Assembly (NCBI GenBank): GCA_021464245.1
Contig: JADCRB010000002.1
Coordinates: forward strand, 3,450,573 to 3,514,572
Direction of reading: 5' to 3'
Length of the DNA: 64,000 nt
DNA from: Carallia brachiata
Taxonomy: Eukaryota > Streptophyta > Magnoliopsida > Malpighiales > Rhizophoraceae
Below the pieces are notes generated by a model. The model made no database searches. It was given only the letters and a program-made list of their open reading frames with translations, and was not told the origin of the DNA. The position numbers and the translations under genes were made by a program. Shown in pieces: positions 50,001-61,499 of this stretch (position 1 is its first letter; every line of letters begins with the position of its first letter).

Positions 50001-53000
50001 TATTTTAGGTTACAAATTGAATCACTATCTTTCAGTATCTAGAAAAAAAAAAATGCTGAACCAACGCACAAAACTCTTATGTCGTGGGATCTGAAGAAAG
50101 GTTCAATGTGTGCAATATTGAACAGAATATTTTTAAGCTTCCTGGATTTTGGAAAAATAAATTAATGGGAGTGGCATTACCCAAAAGGTTGAGCGGACAG
50201 TATTGACTACTTTATCTTTAGACAGACCACAAAATATTTGGTTCAATCCAAAACAATCTGTTTCTTTTTGGCAGGTTTCTATCAAATATTGTAAATACTA
50301 AAAATTTAGGAGCATACAGCTTATCTATCAGTATTGGATATTTAATAAGTCATACTTAACGGGTATTAGTTAATGGGAATTTGGGTCCCCAAACTTTGTC
50401 GGTCAAACAGCAAGTTAATTGGTCAATCTAGTAGTGTTATATTGGGGTAGGGCAGTTGCATGGTCAGGGGCAGGGATTCAATAAACTGCTAGACGAAGAC
50501 AGCCATGAAAGTTGTCCATAGATTGCATGCCTTCACATCAACCTGTCTTGTCCACCATATTTCATACCAGTGTAGTTGGTTTTCAGGCATATGCAGGCAG
50601 CGTAATAGTCATAAGATATTCAGAAATTACCAGAGATGTATCAACGAAGGATCTTGAGTCTGATTGAGCATTAGTTGTTCCAGAACTAACATAATTTACA
50701 AATCCAAAACTAAAGCAAAATGGCAACAGAAACCTACCATCAGTTTGAACATCTTCCATTAGAAGGCCATTACTCTTCTGAGTCACCCATACTTGCAATG
50801 GAATACGGGCTTCCTACAAGAATTTAAAATCATCCCAATGAAACAAAAGTCAAAATATTTTACACTCGAAGGCATTGACTAGTAAGAGGCCTGGAGAATC
50901 TTCAGCAAAATCCAAAAACACATGCAAGTATTCAATTGGATGCACAAGTATGAATCCTCCACCTAATTACCACAGATTATATAGATGACGGGGTGAAGAA
51001 GAGAAGTTTGAACCATCTGAAATGAATGTCATATCTAATTAGGAGCAAATAAAGTTTCCATTCACAAGCAACATAACATTCGAATAGAGACTGATGGGAT
51101 GGCGAATACTGAGGAGACATCACGAATTCGGCAAAAGACTTGGCCACCCAGCTCCATATTCCCACCACTGGGTAAATGAGATCATTCATGTTGTGCATAA
51201 AAATAGAATGATAAGTGGTTGCAGGATGCTCCAAATGCTTAACTCAAAAAGAGTGGCAAAAATGCAAGCAGAACAAGGAAAAAAATGTTGATCAGCAGCA
51301 TTGGATAGAGAGTGACCTACATAATGTTGAACAGTAAAACTCCGATACAACACAAATGCCAAATCAATAAATATAGAAAAAGTTAATGTAATTGCCCCTT
51401 ATTTGTTTTTTTTAATTAAATACACATATCATGGAAAGGATGGAATGATTGGCAGGATTCTTGGCACCAAGGTATCCATATCTAAGAAGTCACGGTAAAA
51501 ATTTTGCCATAAATCCACATCCGGTAACAATTAATGAGCCAATAATTATCACCATAACAACAGCTTACAATAAAATGTCAAACACCAATTGAAACTTGCT
51601 CAGCAAATGAGAAATATGTTAGATCTGATTTGACAAAATGGCATGATACCAAGCGAAACATCATTTATCAGCATTGTAGTGAAATCAAAACACAGCAAGG
51701 TTGGGAGGTTGGTAGCGTCTGCAAACCAATGGTCAGAAAAAGAATATGAACAATGAATTTGTAGAGAAAGATAATAAGAAAATTAACCAGTTCAATAGGA
51801 TCTTTTGTGAGCTCCACGAGAGAGTGGCTATTTTCCAATACCAACCATCGCCCAGAAAATGTACACTTGACATAATATAGATAGCGAATGGTAGCACCCC
51901 TATAAGACGGTGGTATGACGCCAGGCAGCACAGTTCGCACAGCATCTGTATATCAAGAAGTTTACCAAATAAATTGACCAGAGTAAATCCAATGGATCAT
52001 GAACCTTATGTATGATACCATACTTCATTTCTCGAAATATTAATATCAATATACAAAATTAGAAACTTACACATGCATTCTGGGATGCTAAGAAAACTGT
52101 AGCTGTCATGAAACAAGCAAAAGCATGAAGCAGCCTGTACCCACTTTGTAATGAGACGATGGACTCAAACTAAAGCACAAATGATGATAATAAAAAAGAA
52201 AACAGCAGAGACACAAACTAAAGTGGTTGGATGATGGAAATAAGTTCTAGAGTGCCAAGACAAAACACTAAGCAACCAACAACAACCGAATAAATTGCAG
52301 ACCAATTTATGCCAGTGCAAGAATGATCATCATAAGATTTGTCAACCATACATTCGACTTAAAAAGAATCAGTCATCCACATAAACGGAAAAGAATTAAA
52401 ATAAAAAATGGCAAACATAGAGGTAAAACGAGAAAAAATATAAACAACTATCCTGATGGGAGGCTATTGAAATGTCTACAAGGATTCACATTCTTCATGA
52501 AAAAGGGAATATCAAAGCAGAATGGCAATGTACATCTTTTGACGGCATTAGACGACAGAATTTGACTTGACACCATCGATGACGTTGAGCAGTCCATGAA
52601 AACATGTTCACCTGAAAAGGTCAACAAATAAACTGCTAATTAACACAAAGGAAAAACACAAATCAAGAACAAATTTCATTTTAGTTCTTTTTTTTTGTTT
52701 TGGGCTTTGTTCTAAATAAATAAAACCTTCCATGCATACCAGCATTGCTGGTCTAAATGTGAAGTCAAAACCAGTTGACATGGCTACTGTATGTTATTAA
52801 AATCATTTCAGAAGATGGAGTAGAGACTGCAAGACAAGAAACCTGAAACGGCTGCCGGAAACATCATTTCTAATTCAACGAATTTAAAGAGTGGAAACAA
52901 GTATGAGTTTAAGGAGTTGGATTAACAAATCCTTCGTTGTAAGTATTCCTTCGTTGAATTGAAGCACACATCTATTATCTTGATAAGCCAAAAACCAAAC

Positions 53001-53465
53001 AAAAACCCAAGGAATTTAGTTTGAAATTGCCAAAAAAAGAAAAAGGAAAAAAGAAAGAAAGAAAGAAAGAAAGAAATGGCAGAGGTAGGTAGGAAGGAAG
53101 GAAGGAAGAAAAGAACCTCTCCTGTGGGCGGAACCGGGTAATGGTTTATGGGTGGCAAACCATTGAGGATCCAACTTCTCGATTCCTTTAATTTCAAATC
53201 CAAGCCTTTCAATTAAAAGTGAACGAGAAGAAGCAGCGGCGGAGGCGGCAGCAGCCGCGTCGTCCTTGTCATTGTGGTAGTAATTGTCGTTGTTGTTGTG
53301 GATCTCAACAGTAACAGAGACAGAATCCCCAGGTCTGTATACATCTTTATCGGTTTGCAGCTTCAACGTCGGCATAATAAGGCGGCGGCCGTGGTGGTCA
53401 TCTTCATCTGCTGGGGCTTTGTTGGAATTCCCACGGCCAAATATCGAAAATCTGGGCCCCAACAT
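47040..53465 (-). CDS. RGP1-like: RGP1-like protein (RAB6/Ypt6 exchange-factor subunit family)
   Basis: A 12-exon gene: 53465-53117, 52611-52534, 51945-51788, 50813-50734, 50685-50631, 49439-49181, 48997-48863, 48758-48652, 48557-48504, 48295-48212, 47669-47507, 47187-47040. All introns are GT-AG and phases agree, giving about 556 residues if one missing base in exon 11 is allowed for. The start is the ATG at 53465-53463 ('MLGPRFSIFGRGNSNK'); the frame is open further upstream but holds only a GTG before a TAG stop. Rgp1-family blocks: 'LKLQTDKDVYRPGDSVSVTV' near the N-terminus, 'SYRGATIRYLYYVK', 'STYYFSDT' with 'IGGTLTFFHEEGPRRCLE', 'HPSRRNCPMITK', then 'SDHHEVVADMVQTSFLFS' and 'MSFSTRHVSVQWALRFEF'. 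The C-terminal exon ends 'FSLEPLWVRP'. In yeast and mammals Rgp1 with Ric1 activates Ypt6/RAB6 in endosome-to-Golgi transport; the plant role is inferred. Exon 11 is 163 nt where 164 would keep frame. Confidence 0.87.
47507..47669 (-). other. RGP1-like exon 11 with one-base frameshift
   Basis: The exon starts in phase 0 ('VQSDHHEVVADMVQ') and the next exon starts with one base finishing a codon (G + TAT GAC CAT), so this exon should have 164 bases; it has 163. The reading 'SMTPRMWIGR' becomes 'KNVDWTR'-like if one base is added at the AA run after CGCC (near 47530). Real mutation or consensus error cannot be told apart here. Confidence 0.75.
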
Positions 53466-55148
53466 TACTCTCCCCCGGCTCCAGACAGTCGCTCGCTGAC
53501 TCACTGAACCAGAGGCCAGAGCCCCTAACTAAACTTACTTTGCTTTTTTCTTCGATATTTCTCGATTGATTTTTTATTTTATTTACCGATTAATTTATTA
53601 TTTATTATTAAGTAAGTAATAATATATAAAAGGAAAGATCCCAAAAAACAGCACCCATTAAGAATATTAAGTATTATTTCTTTCTAATCAACGACGCCTG
53701 CCTCCTGATATTCCCCATTCCTCTTCCTCCTCCACAGCCAAACCTCACCGCCTGCCTCTAACGACTAGGTCTAGGGGCCACTGGTCACAAACTCACATAT
53801 GATTAGAAAGAAACATGTTTCAAATTGCGCCGGCGGCTGTTGCTTTGCGGGCTTTAGACCAGATCAGATCAGATCAGATGATATCAGATCCAATCACGCA
53901 CCTGACCTCCGTACGTACCTACCTACTTACCTTCAAAAATCAAAATTAAAATCAAAATCACTGGAATAAATAAAGTTTCTATTCTAATTAAATGACGGAA
54001 GGTGCGTCGCTCGTTTCCTTGGGCAAAAGGCAAAACAGTAGAGCAACAGCCTCTGCCCTACAGGTACCGACCCGCTATTCCTATCATTCCAATTCCAATC
54101 CCCGTCTCATCAAAGCCTTAAATCTTGTTTAAAAATAAAAATAAAAAAGCCATAAAATACTGAAAAAAAAAAACAACACTACCTTAATTTACTTATTGAA
54201 ACACGGTTAATTTAATGAATCTGACGAGTTATCTATTTTTGTATATTTTAAATTAATATATTATTTACAATGTAACAGTTCATTGAGTGTGTCCGATTGA
54301 TTGTGTCCGCTGCCTTTTTCACGGTTGCGCGCGTCCAAATCCAAGAAATTTTTGTTTAAAAAAATATTTAATTTCACTTATTAATAAAATTCGCTTGATG
54401 GAGTACTCTAAGCAAATTCATAAAAATTAAAAATGACCTTATCAAAAATTATTAAATGTAATTATATAATTATACATTGAGTTTAAGTATAATATTAATA
54501 CGTAATCTTTTTTTTTTCTTTTTACTCCACTGCCTTTACTCGATTTTTAAATTAACCATGTAATTTTTTTCCTTTTTTCCCAGCCTTTACTATTTTTTCG
54601 AATTTTAAATATTTCATTTTCATTGTTAAAATTAGTTTTAAATTATAAGTATTTTTTTTCTTTATTAAAATTAGTTCTTAATGTTTTAGTCATCCACCAT
54701 CTTACCCACTATGAGGCATTGTCAGATATCATGTCATCAAGTATATTTTTAAAAATAATTAAAAAGAATTAGAAAATTTTAAAAAATTCAAAAATTTAAA
54801 AAATTTGGAGGATGAAAAATAGAAAAAAAAAAGAAAGAGAAATAGATAGAGATGAAGACAGAATTTTAATATTCTTTTAATAGTTAGTTTCTTCATATAT
54901 TTTCAATTTTAAAAAAATTTCAAAAAAATAATAATTCAAAATATATTTGAAAATTTCCAAAAAGAAATCCATAAATTGAAAATAGAGTAAGAAAAATATA
55001 AAACTCCAAAATCTATATAAAAAAAAAATTTGAAGAGACATCCTTTGTGGGCACTCTAATCTTTGTTATCACTTCACAAAAATGAAGTTTGAAATGAAAT
55101 GAATTGCCAAGAAAAGATCTTATTGTTTCTATTCACATGTAGTGCACT
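53466..55148. other. Upstream region of the RGP1-like gene and AT-rich intergenic DNA
   Basis: 53466-53560 likely holds the 5' untranslated region and promoter of the minus-strand gene; no TATA box could be assigned with confidence. A short (AGATC)n block lies at 53859-53880. From 54100 to 55148 the DNA is AT-rich without recognisable genes. Confidence 0.45.
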
Positions 55149-55157
55149 TCTTAGTCG

Positions 55158-55610
55158 GGATATACATTTATTTAGTCCTAAACTTTTTTGAAATTTCATT
55201 TTAGTCATAAACCTTTTGATTTTGCTCAAATCAGTCCATCCGTTAATCAAACCGTTAAAAATTACTGTTAACTAACGGAAATTTTTTAAAAAAGGTAAAA
55301 TATACTATTTTAATTCACCAGTTAACAGAAATACGTTGTGCAATCTTAAAAAAAAAAAAACTCAAAATCTCAACTTACATGTTACTATTTAAGAGTACAA
55401 TACAAGCATTTAATAACAAAAAAAAATTTAAATAATATATTTTACCTTTTTAAAAAAGTTTCCGTTAGTCAACAGTAATTTTTAACGGTTTGACAACCGG
55501 AAGGACTGATTTGGAGCAAAATTAAAAGGTTTAGTACTGAAATGAAATCTCAAAAAGGTTTAGGATTTAAATGAAAAAAAACATAAAAGTTTACGACTAA
55601 ATAAATACAT
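55158..55610. mobile_element. Mutator-like MITE, second copy of the family
   Basis: A 453-bp relative of 25797-26291, flanked by the 9-bp direct repeat TCTTAGTCG at 55149-55157 and 55611-55619. The left end GGATATACATTTATTTAGTC and right end CTAAATAAATACAT are inverted; the outer right-end bases (TATCCC) are missing. It shares inner blocks with the first copy, such as 'AACAGTAATTTTTAACGG'. Confidence 0.87.
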
Positions 55611-55619
55611 TCTTAGTCG

Positions 55620-57117
55620 AAAAGGTGATTCGTGATAAAAGACGAATTTTACTTGCAAAATATAAAAAGGCCTTTGAAATTGTATTCCCAAATTTGGCCC
55701 ACAGATATCATTAATCAAAGTTAAAATAAGTAAATATGAAAATTAATTATTATAAAGAAATTATTATAAGCAAATTTGGCCCATAGATATTTCGTAAAGA
55801 AATTATTATAATTTGGCAATTATTATAGAATAATAACAAGTACTTAGGGAGGAATGGAGATAAAATGGACACAAAAATTTTAGTAAGAAGACTCGTATAT
55901 GTTAATTAAAGTCAGATTTGTATATGTGTTTATTTTATCCTTTATTCATTCATTGTTGTTACTAATCCTCGGACCTTTGATCCAAACAAACATATACCAA
56001 ATGGATTGTGACGTGAGCCTAGCTAGTATCCATACTATATCATTTAGTGTGATTTTTGATGACTTGATAAAACATACTTATAAAGCAAGTAACGTACTTT
56101 ACTTGTGGAGTAAGAAATGTATTTTACTTGTAGAGCAAGCAATGCACTTGGTGGATATGAAGATGGGAGGTTCCACAAGCCTACATTTATATAATTGAGT
56201 GCAAGAGGAGGAGTATTGACCAAATTGATCAAGCTTGGACTAATAAGAACTATTTGGACCTAATTGATTTTATTTAACTCAATTTAGAGTTTTAATTTTT
56301 GTTTTGGACTGGACATTATTTAATTAATCCCAATTCAATTGTTGGTAGGAACTAATTTCTATTTTTATTTCTAGTTGAATTAGGTTTTTCTTATTAGAGT
56401 AGAACCTTATTTTAAACCCTAGTGTTAGATTGAGCTAATAAATAAGTGTGTAAGGCTTCATATTCTAAAGAGAGATAGCATACATGATGATTTGATAGAA
56501 CAATCATTCTTTAGGTTCTATGAACTCTATTTTTGACTTATCAAGGTTTCCAACTTTGTGGCGTCTAAATCTCTGAATTTATCGAGGATCCTCTTCTTTG
56601 TACCATTCAACTCAAGTCTTATCACCTTCCTCCTTCGTTCTCTACGGTGTGGCAATTATATCATTCTTTTATACATTTAGTTTGCATTTATTTATAGGCG
56701 TTGGGTCAAGATTCTTTCAATAATGACTTGGCTTCCTTAGGTTGTGACTCAAATCTTCTTCGTGGGTCTTCTGGTGTCATTCGTAGGGTTCATGTGTCTC
56801 TATAGGTGTTCGGTCTTTCTATTTTGTACGTAGGGTTCGCATCAGACTACCATTAGAACAAGAGGCGGTGGTATATTTTATCCTTTTAACCCATATTTTC
56901 CTAGAATTTATCCGTTGTTTTGTATACATCAATTAGATATAATTTTTATCTTTTAAACAAAACCTTCAATTAAGAATGCAAAATAGGATCAGCTATGCAT
57001 TAAATTCAATGAAAATTGGCAATTATCATAGCAATAATGGTAATTATCTAGGGATAAAAATAAAGATAACACGAACACAAAAAAGAAAGAAGGAAAGCAA
57101 TGTTGAACAGTCAAAAA
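55620..57117. other. Intergenic stretch, possible worn LTR, no gene recognised
   Basis: 56200-56950 resembles LTR-type sequence (repeated TTATT/CTAATTG motifs, a TAAATAAGTG leader-like part) but has no partner in the window. The longest plus frame (55899-56198, 99 codons) has no recognisable motif. Confidence 0.35.
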
Positions 57118-57122
57118 GATGG

Positions 57123-57480
57123 TGATACTGTTGTTGATAAGGATTTTTTCTCCCAAAAGAAATTACGGAAGTTTCAATCCACTTAGGATTTGTTGGTTAG
57201 TTATCTAGATTGTTATTTTTCAGTTTAGATCGTGTTTATCTTGCAGTTATTTTTGTATTTATCTGTTAGCAATTATTTCATTTTTATCTAGGTTTTGTTC
57301 TTATCTTTATTTGTTAAACTCTATAAATAGAGCTTGAGACCCTTGTTATTTGTCAAACTTGCTTATGAAATTGAATATTGAATATTGATTCAGTTATTTT
57401 TCGGGTGGATTCTCGTGTATTCATAGTCGTCGGGTAGATTTGTGACTTAAGTTTTTTGTTTCGTTACTCGTTCTACATCA
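57123..57480 (+). repeat. 5' LTR of the chromodomain Gypsy element
   Basis: 358 bp, starts TGATACTG and ends ACATCA. It matches 62937-63280 with roughly 80-85 per cent identity by eye ('TCAGTTTAGAT', 'CTATAAATAGAGC'). Confidence 0.93.
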
Positions 57481-57483
57481 GTT

Positions 57484-57495
57484 TGGTATCAGACC
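57484..57495 (+). other. Primer binding site, initiator tRNA-Met type
   Basis: TGGTATCAGACC lies three bases after the 5' LTR, close to TGGTATCAGAGC, the common plant primer site complementary to initiator tRNA-Met. Confidence 0.8.
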
Positions 57496-57559
57496 AAAAC
57501 TTTGATCCAAACCTATTTTGACCCCAAATTACAAACTAACAAACATTCACGTCTATTTT

Positions 57560-59345
57560 TCATCTCAATGTTTGGAAAAAATCCCTTAAATATAATCCAT
57601 GCTAACATCACGCTAAGGTGCATGTAGAACAATAAGTGGAGTTACAAACTAGTGTTATGCTTTTTAACTTTAGCAACTTGATAAGTGTGACTATTACACA
57701 ATTGTAGACACATCTCTCTACTAGGAAGGCCAATAGATCCTATCGTCAACAAGTGCAATGGTCTTATCCCTTTCTAAGTGACCCGCTAACCCATTAGCAT
57801 GCATTTCCCAAACTAAAAATTCACGAAGTGATGTATATGAAATGCATAACTTGTTAGCTCTAAATAGATATCCATCATGCACAATAAAATCCATCCAAAG
57901 GCTTTGTGATAGGCCTCTTCCAAAGAATCAGGACCAAACAAAGTGACCTTTTTTGGATGTTAGGTTTGAGACCGTTAACAAAATAGTTGATATTGAGGAA
58001 AGGGTCTTAATACAGCTCACACCTAAGAAAAAGCTCTTTAAATTTAGACATATAGACAGTGACATTAGAAGTCAATTGTGTAAGATTTAAGAGTTGAGTA
58101 TAGAGCTAATTCCTATGGTGGGTGGGAATCTATTTAGATTGAGCTTCATTTTCATGACTTCCCATCAAACAATGGAAGCTCGCCTAAACGTTCAAATTTT
58201 TTGAAACTCATTTTGCCAAAATTTCTTCGCCGACCCTACCAATTTCATATTTACAAAATGGATACGCTCACGATCACTCTTGTCATACCAATCAAAATAA
58301 TCCTTTAAACTATCAAGCCAATCCATAAACACTTCTACATGCAATTCACTATTATATTTAGGAGCATCTAACTTGATCTTTCTGGTGATGTTATTATGAT
58401 CTAGATGTGCATACATGTGCTGTGGCCTATGATACCTATCATGAACTCGATTATGCACATCATCATGCAAATCATGAATAGGATGCCTACATATATCTCT
58501 AGGGACCTGATGAGTAGGATATGCATCATGATAAAAATCACCTTCATCAATTTGTTCATGTTTTTTTCTTATCAGAGGAAAAACTAACAGTTGGTCTTGG
58601 GGTGATTAAATTCCTAGAGTCTAGCTAGTAAAGCGTAAAAAATTGGGCATCGACAAAACCCTCAGCATGGGTTGCCCCAATTGGTAGTCCAACAGACTCA
58701 TCCATAGGTTATTTGTCCAGACGTTTTAGAATAGTAGTCAATTGAGAGGACAATTTGGCAAAATCGTTTCTAAGACTGTTCATGTTAGACTGATAGACAT
58801 ATTGTGTGACTTGAATTTCAACTCAAAGCTCATATATTTCTGAGGTGGGTTTGGTGGTAAATTTGACAGTTTCTTTGTTGTTGACCATTTTATACTGAGA
58901 TAAACATTAGCTACAAAAAATAATAAAAATTATAAAATACTATGATGCACACAATCATAAATAAATTATTATACGAATGATATGTCATGATTAACGTAAA
59001 GGTTGACAAAAGACAACAGAAATATCTAGGACACAAAATTAATATAGGTGCAAAAGACAAAAGTGGAACAAAAAGTTATTTATGGAGGCTCTTTTCTTTT
59101 TATGGTTTCAAGTTGGTAGACAATTTTTTTTACCTAAAAACAATTTTCTAATTTAAACTAACTAAAATAGTAATCTTAATGCTCAAAAAGAGAAAAATAC
59201 ATCAACACCTTAAACCAAGGTTCTGCTGATCATGGTGGGGACTGTAGTTGGAGGCGGCGTACTCCAGCGATATTCGCCGAACATTGGCAAAGTCAGAGGA
59301 GTCAAGAAAAGGCCCATCAAAGGTCGCATTGCCTCTCGATGCCCT
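57560..59345 (-). pseudogene. Inverted gag-integrase block inside the Gypsy element
   Basis: Read on the minus strand this is the untranslated leader (59345-58900), a gag start near 58890 ('MVNNKETVKFTTKPTSE') and the gag domain at 58470-58190 ('VFMDWLDSLKDYFDWYD', 'VKLVGSAKKFWQ'-like). More gag follows to about 57920 ('KFKELFLRCE'). Then, with no protease or reverse transcriptase between, comes integrase N-terminal sequence at 57905-57560 ('LFRANKLCI', 'FLVWEMHANGL'). That last part is an inverted copy of 61540-61850 on the plus strand. It is therefore a piece of a deleted sister copy in reverse. Stops and shifts are present. Confidence 0.85.
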
Positions 59346-59990
59346 GATCGTGCTCTCATTATGAAAAATAGTTTGATGATCTCTTAAAAGGTGAAAATTA
59401 GGCTGTTGATCCCTCAGAGTACTCTAGTAAAGACGATGAATTTATATAAGACTTCGAAGATGATGACCAACATTGTACTATTGCTGGTGTGTTTTGTCTA
59501 CTATTGTGGACAATGATACGTGGAAACGTATGAGCATATTCCACGCTTACATAAAATATGGAGATCGTAGTTGTAAGCTAGTTATTGATGGAAGAAGTAC
59601 CATGAATATTGTTGCAAAGTTTGCCCTTTCGAGGTTGAACCTTAAGGTAGAACCACACCGGCAACCATTTCAAGTAGCTTGGGTGAATATAAACATCTTA
59701 CCAGTCACCGAACGATGCTTAGCTTCCATCCAACTAGGTGACTATAAGGATAAGGTTTACTATGATGTTTTGCCTATGGATGTAGCTCATCCTCAACTCT
59801 ACGAACTTAATATGACCAATCACGGTTGGGAGAATACCTATGTCTTCAAATTTGAATGCAAGAACATCATCCTAAACCCAGCTAAGTCCTTTGTCAAGGA
59901 CGTGAGGCCAAAACCCAAATCTTTTCCCCTATTTCTGCTAATAAAAGCCTTCACATTTTGGATCATATGGCCTTTGAGAGGGACTTAGGG
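59346..59990 (+). pseudogene. Gypsy protease remnant
   Basis: The plus-strand open frame 59473-59988 holds 'CKLVIDGRSTMNIVAK', the aspartic-protease active-site region (functional relatives have D-G-G-S or D-S-G-S; here D-G-R-S), then 'PVTERCLASIQLGDYKDKV' and 'NTYVFKFECKNIILNP'. It joins the leader of the inverted block at about 59345. Confidence 0.8.
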
Positions 59991-60189
59991 AATAATGATT
60001 ACTTGGTAGTTGTTGTTTTCAAAGAGGTTAGTCTACAGTCTAGCACACCTTGAGGTGACATTTTTCCTGCTTTTGATAAATTGCTAGAGGAATTCGTGGA
60101 CATTATGCCCAATGACCTTCCTAGTGAGCTCCCACCCATGCGAGGCATATAGCATGCTAGTGGCTTAGTTCCTGGTTCATAGTTCCCTA

Positions 60190-60968
60190 ATCTTCCACAT
60201 TATAATATAAACTCAAAAGAACGTGAAGAGTTGAATAGGCAAGCAGAAGTATTGCTGTCTAAGGACTTTGTGTGACATAGCCTCAATCCTTGTGCTGTCC
60301 TTATTTTGTTGAACCTTAAGAAAGATGGGTCATGGAAGATGTGTGTTGATAGTTGGGCTATCAACAATATCACTATTAAGTACCGATTTCCTATTTCTAG
60401 GCTAGAGGATATGTTGGACATGCTAGCTAGTTTTATTTGATATTTCGATATAGACCTTTGTTGTGAGTATCAGCAAATATGCATTTGACCTAGGGATGAG
60501 TGGAAGACTACGTTTAAGATGCATGATGAGTTATATGAGTGGCTAGTCATGCCTTTTGGGTTGTCAAATGCTCATAATACATTTATGAGGGTTATGACTT
60601 ATGTTTTGAAACCATTCATAAATCGGTTTCTAGTGGTCTACTTCGATGACATTCTGATATGTAGTAAGTTCGAGAAAGAATACTTAGCTCACCTGCAGTT
60701 GGTTTTCGTCACTCTTAGGGAAACTAAACTATATGCTAACCTTAAGAAGTGTACTTCTTTGTAGCCTGAGGTATTGTTTTTAGGATTTATTGTTTCGTCC
60801 CGTGATATAGATGTGTATCTTGAGAAAGTTCTGGTCATTCGAGAGTGGTCTGAACTTACTAAAGCCTGTAGCTTTTATGGTTTAGCGTCATTCTATCAGA
60901 GGTTCATTAGGAGATTCAGTATCATTATGCCCCTTATCACTGATTGCTTGAAGAAGAGAGATTTCTAG
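60190..60968 (+). pseudogene. Gypsy reverse transcriptase remnant
   Basis: Contains '[17 protein letters not shown]', '[18 protein letters not shown]', '[18 protein letters not shown]', '[12 protein letters not shown]' with the catalytic Y-F-D-D, and 'FLGFIVSSRDI'. Stops at about 60275, 60438, 60487 and 60762 divide it. Confidence 0.9.
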
Positions 60969-61463
60969 TATTCTAGTAAAGCTGTTGTAGCTTTTCAAGA
61001 CATCAAAAAACAAATTAGTAAAGCACCCGTTCTAAGCCATCCTACTTCAACAAGTTTTTTTAAGTTACTTGTGATGCTTTGAGAGTTGGCATTAGAGGAG
61101 TGAGGAGTCCTAAGTTAGGAAGGACGCCCCATTGCCTTTTTCAGCAAAAAACTCAATGAAGCAAAGCAGAAGTAATCTACATATGGTAAGGAGTTTTATG
61201 TTGTTGTGTAGTCCCTTCGTTATTGGAGATACTATTTACTACCTAAAGAGTTTGTTTTGTTTTCTGACCATCAAGTACTACGTTATTTGAATTCTCAAAG
61301 GAAACTGATAACTAAGTATGCTAAATGGGTTGAGTTTCTTAATGAGTATTCTTTTGTACTTAAACATTATTCTAGCATAGAAAAAAAAATTGCTAATTCT
61401 CTAAGTCTAATTGTGTCCTTGAAGAGTTGCATGCTTATGTCATTGGTTTTGAGATTTGTATGA
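60969..61463 (+). pseudogene. Gypsy RNase H remnant
   Basis: After 'KAVVAFQDIKKQISKAPVLS' come 'RPIAFFSKKLNEAKQK', 'YGKEFYVVV', 'LRYWRYYLLPKEFVLFSDH' and 'YAKWVEFLNEYSFVLKH', the RNase H blocks of Ty3/Gypsy pol, broken by stops. Confidence 0.85.
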
Positions 61464-61499
61464 TGAGTACCCTGCTTGTCCTGATTTTTGTCTTATATT

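Noticed and set aside
53016..53116. C-terminal extension of RGP1-like exon 1
   Set aside because: It reads GAAA/GGAA simple repeats just after a good GT donor that joins in phase to the next exon.
53466..53504. Protein start at 53504 for the RGP1-like gene
   Set aside because: That codon is GTG, not ATG, and the frame upstream ends at a TAG with no ATG. The ATG at 53465 is the first possible start.
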